DNA from: Nitrosomonadales bacterium
GTDB taxonomy: Bacteria > Pseudomonadota > Gammaproteobacteria > Burkholderiales > Gallionellaceae
Reading direction: 5' to 3'
DNA length: 37,349 bases
NCBI GenBank assembly: GCA_016721605.1
Contig: JADKHS010000023.1
Coordinates: 1-37,349 of the forward strand
Positions 10,405-19,708 of this stretch are shown one piece after another. The notes under the pieces were generated by a model. That model had not been told where the DNA came from and did not search any database. It worked only from the letters and a program-made list of their open reading frames with translations. The stretch's first letter is position 1. Each line of letters starts with the position of its first letter. The position numbers and the translations under genes are program-made.

Positions 10405-10641
10405 ATGTCTAATATCGAACAACGCGTTAAAAAAATCGTTGCTGAACAACTCGGTGTAAACGAGACTGAGGTAAAGAATGAGTCCTCGTTTGTTAATGAC
10501 CTGGGTGCAGATTCATTGGATACGGTTGAGCTGGTAATGGCGTTGGAAGAAGAGTTCGAATGTGAAATTCCAGATGAAGACGCTGAGAAAATAACGACGG
10601 TACAGCAGGCAATCGATTACGTTAACGATCATCCTAAGTAA
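10405..10641 (+). CDS. acpP: Acyl carrier protein
   Basis: Carrier of growing fatty acyl chains in type II fatty acid synthesis, cytoplasmic, 78 residues. It is acidic and carries the phosphopantetheine attachment motif GADSLDTVEL with Ser37. The ATG at 10405 is chosen because an AGGGAGAG ribosome-binding site precedes it and MSNIEQRVKKIV is the canonical ACP start; the frame is open further upstream (to 10318) but that extension has no homology. The fabF gene follows 40 bases downstream. Confidence 0.97.
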   Translation: MSNIEQRVKKIVAEQLGVNETEVKNESSFVNDLGADSLDTVELVMALEEEFECEIPDEDAEKITTVQQAIDYVNDHPK

Positions 10642-10681
10642 TTCATCCTTTCGCTTTTCCCCTAAAATAACGGAGTTTGGT

Positions 10682-11920
10682 TTGGCAAAACGCAGAGTCG
10701 TCATTACTGGCCTGGGTATTGTTTCGCCCGTTGGCACAGGAGTTACCCAAGCATGGCAAAATATCGTTGATGGTAAATCAGGCATCACTCGCATCACCCG
10801 CTTTGATGCCAGCTTGTTTTCATCGAAGATTGCTGGAGAGGTGCAAGGGTTTGATGTGGACAAATTCCTCTCTGCCAAGGATGCCCGGCGTATGGATGTA
10901 TTTATTCATTACGGCCTGGCGGCTGGCATGGAGGCAATTAAGGATGCCGGAATCGAGGTAACTGAACAAAACGCCGAACGCATTGGTGTCAATATTGGAT
11001 CTGGTATTGGCGGACTGCCGATGATTGAAAATAGTCATAACGACTATCTAGCGGCGGGTCCACGCAAGATTTCACCGTTCTTTATTCCGGGTACCATTAT
11101 CAACATGATTTCTGGCAATTTGTCCATCATGTATGGCTTTAAAGGGCCTAATCTGTCCATGGTGACCGCCTGCTCCACAGCCACTCATTGCATAGGTGAA
11201 TCTGCCCGGTTGATCGAATATGGTGATGCCGACATTATGATCGCGGGTGGCTCGGAAGGGTCAGTTTGCGCGCTTGCGTTAGGAGGGTTTGCATCTGCAC
11301 GAGCACTTTCCACCCGTAATGACGATCCTGCTACCGCTAGCCGCCCATGGGACAAAGAACGCGATGGCTTTGTGATGGGGGAAGGTGCTGGGGTTTTAGT
11401 GCTGGAAGAATATGAACATGCCAAAACCCGCGGTGCGAAAATTTACGCAGAAGTAGCAGGTTACGGTATGAGTGCCGATGCGTATCACATGACTGCACCG
11501 CGCGAGGATGGCGAGGGTGCCGCGCGTTGTATGAAGAATGCTTTGCGTAATGCCGGTCTTAATGTGGATCAGGTGGATTACATTAATGCGCATGGCACTT
11601 CCACTCCGCTAGGCGACTTGGCTGAGACCATGGCAATGAAACGCTGCTTGGGAGAACATGCGATGAAGGTCAAGGTTAGTTCCACCAAATCCATGACGGG
11701 ACATCTACTGGGTGCTGCGGGTGGTGTAGAGGCTATATTTTCCGCACTCGGCATTTATCATCAGATTGCTCCACCCACCATAAATATTTTCGAGCAGGAC
11801 GAGGCTTGTGATATGGATTATGTGCCTAATATTGCGCGTAACATGACAATTAATGTCGCCATGTCCAATTCATTCGGCTTTGGCGGTACCAATGCTACTT
11901 TGGTGTTCCGTAAGGTTTAA
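10682..11920 (+). CDS. fabF: Beta-ketoacyl-ACP synthase II (FabF)
   Basis: Condensing enzyme of fatty acid elongation, 412 residues, standard length. The active site triad is present: Cys164 in VTACSTATH, His in NAHGTSTPLGD (about residue 304) and His in TGHLLGAAGG (about residue 341). The start is a TTG with a CGGAG ribosome-binding site six bases upstream, giving the canonical N-terminus (M)AKRRVVITGLG; no ATG fits better. It follows acpP closely and pabC begins 26 bases after the stop, as in other proteobacterial fab clusters. Confidence 0.97.
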   Translation: MAKRRVVITGLGIVSPVGTGVTQAWQNIVDGKSGITRITRFDASLFSSKIAGEVQGFDVDKFLSAKDARRMDVFIHYGLAAGMEAIKDAGIEVTEQNAERIGVNIGSGIGGLPMIENSHNDYLAAGPRKISPFFIPGTIINMISGNLSIMYGFKGPNLSMVTACSTATHCIGESARLIEYGDADIMIAGGSEGSVCALALGGFASARALSTRNDDPATASRPWDKERDGFVMGEGAGVLVLEEYEHAKTRGAKIYAEVAGYGMSADAYHMTAPREDGEGAARCMKNALRNAGLNVDQVDYINAHGTSTPLGDLAETMAMKRCLGEHAMKVKVSSTKSMTGHLLGAAGGVEAIFSALGIYHQIAPPTINIFEQDEACDMDYVPNIARNMTINVAMSNSFGFGGTNATLVFRKV

Positions 11921-11946
11921 AACGCTTGCACGTCTCAAGGAGCTAC

Positions 11947-12758
11947 ATGCTGATCAATGGCGTGCCGGGAGATCAGGTTAGCGTTCATGACCGTGGCTTG
12001 CTATATGGAGATGGTGTATTTCGCACGTTGCGTGTGACCGGTGGATGCATACAATGTTGGCCGCGTCACTATCGCAAGTTGCAACAGGATTGCGTTGCAT
12101 TACGTATCACTTGTCCAGAAGCGGCGCTGCTGTTTGAGGAATTGCGGCGTTTGATTGAACAGCGGCCCGATGGTGTGGCCAAAATAATCATCACACGTGG
12201 CGAACAAATGGCTCGCGGTTATGCTCCAGTCGAAAATATGATTCCGACACGCATCTTGAGTCTCACTCCTCCACTTGATTATCCAGGCAGCAATTATTCG
12301 CACGGTATCAGGCTCCGAATATGCGATTTACGCTTAGCTCATCAACCGAAACTGGCTGGCATTAAGCACCTTAATCGTTTGGAAAATGTTCTGGCGGCTA
12401 CAGAATGGGCTGACCCAGACATCGCAGAGGGCCTGTTGCTGGATATTTTTGACAATGTAATCGAAGGAATACGCAGCAATCTGTTTATGGTACGGAATGG
12501 TGAATTGACCACACCGAATTTGTCAAACTGTGGCGTGGCCGGTATACAGCGTGACCGTATAATCGAGTGGGCTGCCGAACATGGCATACCGTGCTGGGTC
12601 AGACAGTTTGGACTGGCGGAATTGCTTGTTGCTGACGAAATATTTTGGTGAATATTGTGATTGGCTTATGGCCGGTGCATGAGCTGTCAGGCCGTAATTG
12701 GAGCCATCACCCGATTTCCATGCAAGTGCAAAAATGGTTGAACCATGCGCACGATTAA
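11947..12758 (+). CDS. pabC: Aminodeoxychorismate lyase PabC, frameshift near the C-terminus
   Basis: Fold-type IV pyridoxal-phosphate enzyme that converts 4-amino-4-deoxychorismate to p-aminobenzoate and pyruvate for folate synthesis. Start at ATG 11947, preceded by AAGGAG; N-terminus MLINGVPGDQVSVHDRGLLYGDG is family-typical. The PLP lysine lies in IKHLNRLENVLA. As read, the frame stops at 12651 after LVADEIFW. Adding one T to the four-T run 12643-12646 continues it as EIFLVNIVIGLWPV to a stop at 12758, giving 270 residues, the normal length and C-terminus. The corrected end overlaps the mltG start by 14 bases, a usual arrangement. Confidence 0.9.
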
Positions 12759-13731
12759 ACGCTTGCTGCTCGTTATATTGCTTTTGGCCGCGCTGCTGGC
12801 GAGTGCTATTGGCTATTATGTTATTCGTCCGCTGACCTTTTCCACGCTTCCCCTGGAGTTTTCCCTTGATCAGGGCAGCAGTTTGAAGGCTGCAGCGCGG
12901 CAGATGCAACAGGCTGGCGTGTTACCCAACGATTGGATGTTTGTTTGGTTGGCGCGTATGCTGGGCAAATCTGCACAGATACAGGCTGGCAACTATGAGC
13001 TGGAAACTACGGTTACGATGTTGGAATTGTTAGCTATCGTGACAGATGGGCAGGCCGCCCAGAGTGAATTCAGCATAATTGAAGGTTGGACATTCAACCA
13101 ATTCCGCACAGCATTGAATACCAATCCAGCCATTCGGCATGACAGCGCAAGCCTATCTGAAGCGGAGATTCTGCGACGTATTGGCGCAACGGAGGCGTAT
13201 GCGGAAGGACAGTTTTTTCCTGATACCTATTATTTCGTCAAAGGCACAAGTGACCTAGCCTTGCTTAAACGTGCCTACAAGACTATGCAAATACACCTGC
13301 AGGAAAGTTGGCAAAAACGTACGCCTGACCTGCCTCTTAAGTCGGCCTATGAAGCGTTGATTCTGGCCTCCATCGTGGAAAAAGAAACGGGGCAGGCAAG
13401 TGATCGCGGCATGATAGCGGCCGTATTTGTTAACCGTCTGCGCAAGGGCATGCTGCTGCAAACTGATCCGACCGTAATTTATGGGTTGGGAAATAATTTT
13501 GACGGCAATTTGCGCAAGCGAGATTTGCTAACCGATACGCTGTACAACACCTATACCCGCATAGGTTTACCACCCAGTCCGATTGCACTGCCAGGATTAG
13601 CCTCGATACAGGCGACTCTCCATCCGGCTGCGACCGATGCCCTGTACTTCGTGGCGCGCGGGAATGGCAGTTCACAATTTTCAAATACATTAAATGAGCA
13701 CAACAATGCAGTGAATCGTTATCAAAAATAA
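12745..13731 (+). CDS. mltG: Endolytic murein transglycosylase MltG (YceG family)
   Basis: Inner-membrane lytic transglycosylase proposed to terminate nascent peptidoglycan strands. 328 residues with an N-terminal membrane anchor (residues 5-27) and a YceG catalytic domain. The conserved catalytic stretch ILASIVEKETG carries the expected Glu, followed by VFVNRLRKGMLLQTDPTVIYG and the family C-terminal TRIGLPPSPIALPG. It starts inside the end of the corrected pabC frame. In many relatives tmk and holB follow; here a 158-base gap and ccmA follow instead, so the local order has been rearranged. Confidence 0.95.
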   Translation: MRTIKRLLLVILLLAALLASAIGYYVIRPLTFSTLPLEFSLDQGSSLKAAARQMQQAGVLPNDWMFVWLARMLGKSAQIQAGNYELETTVTMLELLAIVTDGQAAQSEFSIIEGWTFNQFRTALNTNPAIRHDSASLSEAEILRRIGATEAYAEGQFFPDTYYFVKGTSDLALLKRAYKTMQIHLQESWQKRTPDLPLKSAYEALILASIVEKETGQASDRGMIAAVFVNRLRKGMLLQTDPTVIYGLGNNFDGNLRKRDLLTDTLYNTYTRIGLPPSPIALPGLASIQATLHPAATDALYFVARGNGSSQFSNTLNEHNNAVNRYQK

Positions 13732-13854
13732 TTGCGTGGCTAACATGCTTTCCCTAATCCATACTTTCTCCGTGAATCTAACTTTCTCTATATCGTAGTG
13801 GCAAACGCATTCATTTTTTGGCTAACATACGTTGGTGCAATCGTATACAATTCT

Positions 13855-13871
13855 GCGCTATTTTATAGCGC
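13855..13871. other. Short perfect hairpin upstream of ccmA
   Basis: GCGCTAT and ATAGCGC form seven-base arms around a three-T loop, 18 bases before the ccmA start. There is no T-run after it, so it is not a classical terminator. A role in the ccmA leader or as an operator is possible but unsupported. Confidence 0.45.
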
Positions 13872-13889
13872 GCAAAAACTGACCACGTA

Positions 13890-14503
13890 ATGCTGGAATT
13901 AGCAATCTTGCTTGTAGTCGCGGAGATCATCTGCTATTTTCTGGCCTAAATTTTTCTCTGTCAGCTGGCGACTTGCTACAGGTACAAGGTGCCAATGGCA
14001 GCGGCAAGACCATCCTACTGCGTACGTTATGCGGCTTTATGATGCCTGCTACCGGCGAGATTCGCTGGTGCGGACAGAGCATCCATGAGCTGGGTGATGC
14101 ATTTTATGCAGAGATGGTTTATCTCGGCCATTTGAATGCCATTAAAGACGAATTGAATGCGCTGGAAAACTTGCGCATTAGCGCAGGGTTGGCTGGCTGC
14201 AAGGTAGATGACAAACAGGTAATTGCGGCCTTACGTCGTCTGGGTTTGCGCGGACGGGAAACTTTACCGGTCAAAGTGCTGTCTCAAGGGCAACGTCGGC
14301 GTGTGGCATTGGCGCGCTTGTTGCTTAGCAATGCCCCTTTATGGATACTGGATGAACCGCTTACTGCACTGGACGTGGGCGCGGTTGGGCTGATGCAGGA
14401 ATTGATTGGCGAACATCTGTTGAATAATGGCATGGTGATCTACACTACCCATCAGCCACTGGAAGTAGTAGGGGTTGCAACACGATGGCTTGCACTGTCA
14501 TGA
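13890..14503 (+). CDS. ccmA: Heme exporter ATP-binding protein CcmA, frameshift near the start
   Basis: ABC ATPase of the CcmAB complex that, with CcmC, D and E, releases holo-CcmE for cytochrome c maturation. It has Walker A GANGSGKT, signature LSQGQRRRVALARLLL and Walker B LWILDEP. The family start MLEL is at ATG 13890, but the frame there ends quickly. Adding one A at AA 13904-13905 joins it to the main frame as NLACSRGDHLLFSGLNFSL, giving 204 residues, the expected size. Without the correction the only start for the main frame is a TTG at 13973, which would remove the first beta strands. The stop overlaps ccmB (ATGA). Confidence 0.9.
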
Positions 14504-15184
14504 ATAAGCTGTCGTTACTTGGCTTGTTGAGCCTGGTGATTCGCCGCGATCTGGTGCTAGCCATGCGTCGCCGTGCCGATGTGCTGACTACACTTATTTT
14601 TTTCGTCATTGTGGTCAGCCTGTTCCCCTTAGGTGTGGGCCCCGAAATGGATATGCTGCGCAAAATGGCTCCTGGCGTGGTTTGGGTAGCGGCTTTATTG
14701 GCTTCAATGCTATCACTGGGGCGCATGTTCTCGGCGGATTATCTGGACGGTACTCTGGAGCAAATGATGCTGGTACCGCAGTCGCTGTCGGTACTCGTGC
14801 TAGCTAAGATTTTAGCGCACTGGATGGTCTCCGGTTTGCCGTTGGTGATTATGGCCCCGGTGCTGGGCTTGCAGTTTGATATGCCGACACAGGCATTATG
14901 GGTATTGATCGCTGCGCTGCTGCTTGGCACGCCGATACTTAGCATGATCGGTGCGGTTGGTGCTGCCCTGACACTGGGGCTGCGCGGCGGCGGGGCGTTA
15001 GTGTCGCTACTGGTATTGCCGTTGTGCATCCCGGTGTTGGTTTTTGGAGCAGGGCGCAGTGGAAGCCGTTGTAAGTGGCACAAGCGTGAGCTCCCACTTA
15101 TCGTTGCTAGGCGCGCTACTGGTGATGGCATTGGTATTTACGCCATGGGTTACGGCCCTCGCCCTGCGTATTTCGATAGAATAA
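14500..15184 (+). CDS. ccmB: Heme exporter membrane protein CcmB, frameshift in the C-terminal part
   Basis: Integral membrane subunit of the CcmAB transporter with about six hydrophobic segments. The ATG at 14500 overlaps the ccmA stop. From 14500 to about 15054 the sequence matches CcmB (GTLEQMMLVPQSL, LRGGGALVSLLVLPLCIPVL). Near C15055 the frame shifts: removing one base continues it as GAVEAVVSGTSVSSHLSLL and ends ALALRISIE with a stop at 15182-15184, giving 227 residues, the normal size and end. As read, an unrelated charged tail runs to 15204. This is the one break that needs a base removed (or two added), unlike the others in the window. Confidence 0.88.
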
Positions 15185-15215
15185 AACACATTGTGTATTT
15201 TTAATTGAGTAGATA

Positions 15216-15953
15216 TTGGCTATAAACTGGTTTAAATATTCCTCGCCGAGTACCTTTTATGGGGTGGCCGGCAAGATGGTGCCGTGGTTCGCGTGGTCGG
15301 CCGCAATTCTGTTTGTTGTGGGTCTTTATATTAGTTTTTTTGTGGCACCGACCGATATCCAGCAAAGCGAGGCTTACCGCATCATGTTCATACATGTACC
15401 CGCTTCCATCCTGTCCATGTTTATCTACCTGGTCATGGCGGGTTATGCCGCGCTAGGGCTGATTTTCAATACGCGCTTGTCTTCCATGATGGCTTCTGCG
15501 CTGGCACCTACGGGCGCGCTTCTTGCCTTTCTTTCGCTATGGACTGGCGCGTTGTGGGGCAAGCCAATGTGGGGTGCATGGTGGGTATGGGATGCGCGAC
15601 TGACTTCCGAACTCATCTTACTATTTCTTTATCTTGGCTTTATCGCGTTGCATGCCTCGATTGATGACCCGCGTCGTGCCGACCGTGCCAGCGCACTACT
15701 CGCCATAATAGGCTCGGTCAATGTCCCTATCATCTATTTTTCAGTGCAATGGTGGAATACCCTACACCAAGGAGCTTCGGTCAAATTCACCGGCACCAGC
15801 ATGCACGTGGCTATGCAGCAGGGCATGTACACCATGATGCTGGCGGTCTGGTTATATGCCATTGCAGTTTCTTTACTGCGTGTGCGCTGTATTATCTTAG
15901 AGCGTGAATGCAAGGCCCAGTGGGTATCTGAGCTCACGGAGGTTAGGCGATGA
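15216..15953 (+). CDS. ccmC: Heme-handling protein CcmC
   Basis: Inner-membrane protein that presents periplasmic heme to CcmE. 245 residues, six predicted membrane segments, with the tryptophan-rich WWD motif (WGAWWVWDARLTSE, about residues 111-124) and conserved His in MFIHVPAS and GTSMHVAM that serve as axial heme ligands in the family. The start is a TTG at 15216 with only a weak ribosome-binding site; no upstream ATG lies in frame after the ccmB stop. The stop overlaps ccmD by ATGA. Confidence 0.94.
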   Translation: MAINWFKYSSPSTFYGVAGKMVPWFAWSAAILFVVGLYISFFVAPTDIQQSEAYRIMFIHVPASILSMFIYLVMAGYAALGLIFNTRLSSMMASALAPTGALLAFLSLWTGALWGKPMWGAWWVWDARLTSELILLFLYLGFIALHASIDDPRRADRASALLAIIGSVNVPIIYFSVQWWNTLHQGASVKFTGTSMHVAMQQGMYTMMLAVWLYAIAVSLLRVRCIILERECKAQWVSELTEVRR

Positions 15954-16120
15954 ACTGGAGTGAATTTTTTGCCATGAAGGGCTATGCTTGGTATATATGG
16001 GGCTCGTACGGCATGGCGCTGCTGATATTTATCGTTGAAATTATAATGGTGCGCCACAGAAGAATACTTACCCTGCAGCAATTACACCTAATGCGCAATG
16101 CAGAAGATGACATGACATAA
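15950..16120 (+). CDS. ccmD: Small heme exporter subunit CcmD
   Basis: 56-residue single-span membrane protein, the adaptor of the CcmABCD complex. Sequence features are an N-terminal MNWSEFFAMKGYAWYIWGSYG, one hydrophobic helix (about residues 20-35) and a basic segment (MVRHRRI), all typical of CcmD. The ATG overlaps the ccmC stop (ATGA), so it is translationally coupled. It is too short for many gene callers but well supported by position and composition. Confidence 0.9.
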   Translation: MNWSEFFAMKGYAWYIWGSYGMALLIFIVEIIMVRHRRILTLQQLHLMRNAEDDMT

Positions 16121-16359
16121 TGTTTCAAGGATAAACTTGCCAAATATCCTGATCGCCTTATCAATTCGTGCGACGATCACGAAAATTCTTTCAATTGGAC
16201 AAGAAATGCTTGTCTATGCGGACACAAGCACGAAGTATTCATACATCTGATGGAACAAAACTTTACCAAACAAACTCGAAGCAATCAAAGTTGTGTCGAC
16301 CCATAAGCATTTCATAAGACATTTGGATTCAAATAATATTAATATTGGAAAAAAATAAC
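16121..16359. other. 239-base AT-rich gap inside the ccm cluster
   Basis: ccmD and ccmE normally abut or overlap. Here 239 bases separate them, with no open frame of recognisable family. The end (ATTAATATTGGAAAAAAAT) serves as leader for ccmE. The gap may hold a separate ccmE promoter or an old insertion. Confidence 0.45.
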
Positions 16360-16836
16360 ATGAAACCGCGTCAGAGAAAATTTGTATATATAATTTTTGC
16401 ACTTGTTGCTTTGGGTACCGCCATAGGTTTGGTGCTATATGCACTAAACGATAATATTAGCTTGTACTTTACCCCGACCCAAGTTCTTAACAAAGAAGCG
16501 CCACAAGGGCGCGGCTTCCGGATGGGCGGATTGGTAGTTATGGACAGCGTCAAGCGTCAGAGCGACGGTTTGACAGTACATTTCAGCATAACCGATACCG
16601 CTAAGAGTATGCCGGTTTGTGTACAAGGTTTCCTACCCGATCTTTTCAAGGAAGGGAAAGGAGTAGTGGTACACGGCAAGCTCGAGGCTGGGAACGTGTT
16701 CCGTGCGGATGAGGTGTTAGCCAAGCATGATGAAAACTACATAGCACCGGAAGCTGCATACGCTATGAAGCAGGCTGCTAAAGGACAATCTGCTGTGAAT
16801 GCCGCGTCATCCGTTAATGCGCCTATTACAAAATAA
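16360..16836 (+). CDS. ccmE: Heme chaperone CcmE
   Basis: Periplasmic membrane-anchored heme chaperone, 158 residues. It has an N-terminal membrane anchor (about residues 9-28), an OB-fold beta domain (FRMGGLVVMDSVKR, DLFKEGKGVVVHGKL) and the heme-attachment motif LAKHDENY, whose His is covalently linked to heme and whose Tyr is an axial ligand. The ATG at 16360 matches the usual N-terminus (MKPRQRKF); a TTG 15 bases upstream is in frame but unlikely. No ccmF, ccmG or ccmH follows: the next gene, pssA, is convergent. Confidence 0.94.
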   Translation: MKPRQRKFVYIIFALVALGTAIGLVLYALNDNISLYFTPTQVLNKEAPQGRGFRMGGLVVMDSVKRQSDGLTVHFSITDTAKSMPVCVQGFLPDLFKEGKGVVVHGKLEAGNVFRADEVLAKHDENYIAPEAAYAMKQAAKGQSAVNAASSVNAPITK

Positions 16837-17102
16837 CCCAAAACCTATCACCTGATTCTCAAAAAATCCCAATCTTGTTTTTTGGTGGTCAACCAATACA
16901 AAACGCGGAAAAATTTCAATATATGCGATTAACAGTTGCCATTGTTTAAATGGCATGGCTCAGAGTAACCAAACGAGGTGTCCTGATCCTGATAGGGTTT
17001 AACTGTAATGGGACTTGTAACCGATGAATGCAGACTCAGGAATCCAGTATCACTCCGCACAAAAGTATTTACTCCCGTCGTGACGCATTTTTTTGTGGTC
17101 CA

Positions 17103-17855
17103 CTACGTAGTGGGATTGGAAGTTTTCTTTCGAAAACCGAGCAGCCACAGCACATAGCCAGATAGGGCATAGCACAAAAACAGTAGAAACAACACTCCGG
17201 GCGGATAGCTGGAAATCAGTATAAAAAATAACGCAACCAGAATAATTACGATAAACGGCACGCTCTTACGCATATTAAAATCTTTAAAACTGTAAAAGCG
17301 CACGTTGCTCACCATACTCAAGCCAGCAAACACCGTAAGAATGATGGCATACCAACGTACCTCTTGACCGCTAAAGTGATTATCCAGCATCACCCAAACG
17401 AAACCTGCGATCACTGCGGCAGCTGCCGGGCTAGGTAGACCTTGAAAAAATCGCTTATCTACCACTTCAATATTAGCGTTGAAACGTGCCAGTCGTAATG
17501 CTGTGCCAGCGCAATAAATAAAAGCTGCGAACCAACCCAATTTACCTAAGTCCTTGAATGCCCATTCATACATCAACAAAGAGGGCGCCACACCGAACGA
17601 CACCATGTCAGATAAACTATCATATTCCGCTCCAAATTCGCTTTGGGTGCGGGTCAGCCGAGCCACGCGGCCATCCAAACCATCTAGCACCATAGCAATA
17701 AAAATTGCTACGGCAGCAAACTCAAACTTACTATTCATTGCCTGCACGATGGCGTAAAAACCGGCAAACAGCGCGCCTGTAGTCAACAAATTGGGCAACA
17801 GATAAATACTGCGCCTGCGCAGATCCATCAGTTTTGTATCAGTCAAATCAGACAT
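17103..17855 (-). CDS. pssA: CDP-diacylglycerol-serine O-phosphatidyltransferase (phosphatidylserine synthase)
   Basis: Integral membrane enzyme making phosphatidylserine from CDP-diacylglycerol and serine, 250 residues. The CDP-alcohol phosphotransferase motif DG(x2)AR(x8)G(x3)D(x3)D is complete at residues 61-83. There are about seven to eight hydrophobic segments. The gene lies 30 bases downstream of psd on the same strand, so the two consecutive enzymes of phosphatidylethanolamine synthesis are co-transcribed behind the ilv genes. It ends with TAG. In related genomes leuA often follows; here the ccm cluster faces it. Confidence 0.95.
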   Translation of the reverse strand: MSDLTDTKLMDLRRRSIYLLPNLLTTGALFAGFYAIVQAMNSKFEFAAVAIFIAMVLDGLDGRVARLTRTQSEFGAEYDSLSDMVSFGVAPSLLMYEWAFKDLGKLGWFAAFIYCAGTALRLARFNANIEVVDKRFFQGLPSPAAAAVIAGFVWVMLDNHFSGQEVRWYAIILTVFAGLSMVSNVRFYSFKDFNMRKSVPFIVIILVALFFILISSYPPGVLFLLFLCYALSGYVLWLLGFRKKTSNPTT

Positions 17856-17885
17856 GATTTTGAAAGCTTCTCATCGTATCGGCCT

Positions 17886-18534
17886 TTAGCCCTTAGCCAA
17901 AACCGCCAGTATCGTAGTTGTTGCACATACTTTATCACCAATAGACACTTTTACGGCAGCCGTCAATGGCAAATACACATCCACACGCGAGCCGAAGCGG
18001 ATAAAGCCATATCGCTGACCACGTGTCAAAACACTTCCTTCTTGCACATAACACAAGATACGGCGTGCAATCAGGCCAGCCACTTGCACACTGGTTACAT
18101 CTTGCCCATCAGCCCTTTTAATCCATATGGCATTTCGCTCATTTTCCAATGAAGCCTTAGCCAAATCAGCATTTACGAACTTGCCAGGAAAATATTGAAC
18201 GCGTTTTACCAAGCCATCTATGGGGCTACGATTGGAATGTACATTAAATACATTCATGAACACGCTGATCTTAATGGCGTCGCGCTGTACATAGGGATCC
18301 TGCGTGCGCTCCACTGCCACAATACTACCATCAGCAGGGATAACACTGCATCTGCATCCTGTGGAATTGCACGCGGTGGATCGCGAAAAATTGCAGCACA
18401 AACAACGCCGCCAACCAAAACAGTAGGGACCATACTCCACCACAAAAATATGATACCAAACTAGCTATGGATACGGCGATAGCCAAAAATGGCCATCCCT
18501 CGCGTGCAATGATTGGGTGGGGATAATTAGACAT
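17886..18534 (-). pseudogene. psd: Phosphatidylserine decarboxylase, two frameshifts as read
   Basis: Pyruvoyl enzyme converting phosphatidylserine to phosphatidylethanolamine, short (archaeal-like) class. Corrected length is 216 residues. Start MSNYPHPIIAREGWP at ATG 18534, two N-terminal membrane segments, then FRDPPRAIPQDADAVLSPADG, MNVFNVHSNRSP and the self-cleavage site RFGSR near the C-terminus. The first break is at the five-A run 18386-18390 (one missing base between LQF and FRDPP) and the second at GGG 18337-18339 (between AVLS and PADGS). Each is repaired by one extra homopolymer base. Psd is usually essential and no other decay is seen, so sequence error is the likelier cause. Confidence 0.9.
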
Positions 18535-18600
18535 TAGAAGGGAACAACGAAGATTGGATTTTTAGAAACAAGAATTGAAGAACAAGAACCATGAAACTCA

Positions 18601-18643
18601 GGATTGAGAGCGATCCAGCACTCACTATTCAAACTCTCAATCC
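18601..18643. other. Stem-loop between ilvC and psd
   Basis: GGATTGAGAG (18601-18610) and CTCTCAATCC (18634-18643) form perfect ten-base arms with a 23-base loop, 14 bases after the ilvC stop. No T-run follows on either strand, so an RNA-processing or partial-attenuation role is more plausible than termination. Confidence 0.5.
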
Positions 18644-18656
18644 CAACTCCAAAATT

Positions 18657-19673
18657 CTAGTTCTTGCTTTGGTCAACCAGCTTATTTTTACTGATCCAAG
18701 GCATCATGGCACGCAGTTGGGTACCCACTGTTTCGATTGGATGCTTGGCGTTAAGACGGCGACGCGCAGTCATTTCAGGATAATTGGTACGGCCTTCCAA
18801 TATAAACTGTTTAGCATATTTACCAGACTGTATATCCTTCAGACAGTTACGCATGGCCTCCTTAGTATTATCGGTAATAATCTTAGGACCGGTGACATAC
18901 TCGCCATATTCCGCATTATTTGAAATGGAATAGTTCATATTGGCGATGCCACCTTCATACATCAAATCAACGATTAACTTTAATTCATGCAAGCACTCGA
19001 AATAAGCCATTTCCGGCGCATAGCCAGCTTCCACCAGCGTTTCAAAACCGGCCTTCACCAGTTCTACGGCACCACCACATAATACGGCCTGCTCGCCAAA
19101 CAAATCTGTTTCCGTTTCTTCACGGAAATCAGTCTCGATCACCCCGCCCTTGGTGCCACCAATAGCTGCGGCGTAAGAAAGCGCAATGTTTTTTGCCTTG
19201 CCGGATTTATCCTGATATACCGCAATCAAAGATGGCACACCGCCGCCCTTCAAATATTCTGAGCGAACTGTATGACCCGGGCCTTTTGGCGCTATCATAA
19301 TTACGTCCAAATCGGCACGTGGGATGACTTGATTATAGTGAATGTTAAAGCCGTGGGCGAACGCTAAAGTAGCGCCCGTCTTCATATTTGACGCAACTTC
19401 AGTGTTGTAAACATCAGGGATATTCTCATCAGGCAACAGCATCATGACCACATCGGCGCCCTTCACCGCTGCCGCGACTTCCATAACCTTATGTCCAGCC
19501 GCTTCAGCTTTCTTCCAGGAAGCGCCACTCTTACGCAGGGCAACAGTCACATTGACACCAGATTCCTTTAAATTCAAGGCATGAGCATGGCCTTGTGAGC
19601 CGTAACCGATAATGACAACTTCTTTACCCTTAATTAAAGACAAGTCTGCATCTTTGTCGTAATAAACTTTCAT
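18657..19673 (-). CDS. ilvC: Ketol-acid reductoisomerase (class I)
   Basis: NADPH- and magnesium-dependent isomeroreductase, second step of valine and isoleucine synthesis. 338 residues, typical of the short class I enzyme. It has a Rossmann motif GYGSQGHA at residues 24-31, APKGPGHTVRSEY, and the C-terminal knotted domain with the magnesium-ligand stretches (FREETETDLFGEQAVLCGG and LMYEGGIANMNYSISNNAE). It lies 35 bases after ilvH on the same strand. Intact. Confidence 0.97.
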   Translation of the reverse strand: MKVYYDKDADLSLIKGKEVVIIGYGSQGHAHALNLKESGVNVTVALRKSGASWKKAEAAGHKVMEVAAAVKGADVVMMLLPDENIPDVYNTEVASNMKTGATLAFAHGFNIHYNQVIPRADLDVIMIAPKGPGHTVRSEYLKGGGVPSLIAVYQDKSGKAKNIALSYAAAIGGTKGGVIETDFREETETDLFGEQAVLCGGAVELVKAGFETLVEAGYAPEMAYFECLHELKLIVDLMYEGGIANMNYSISNNAEYGEYVTGPKIITDNTKEAMRNCLKDIQSGKYAKQFILEGRTNYPEMTARRRLNAKHPIETVGTQLRAMMPWISKNKLVDQSKN

Positions 19674-19708
19674 GTTAGCCTCTTTAAAATAATCATAAAG
19701 TTAAAAAA

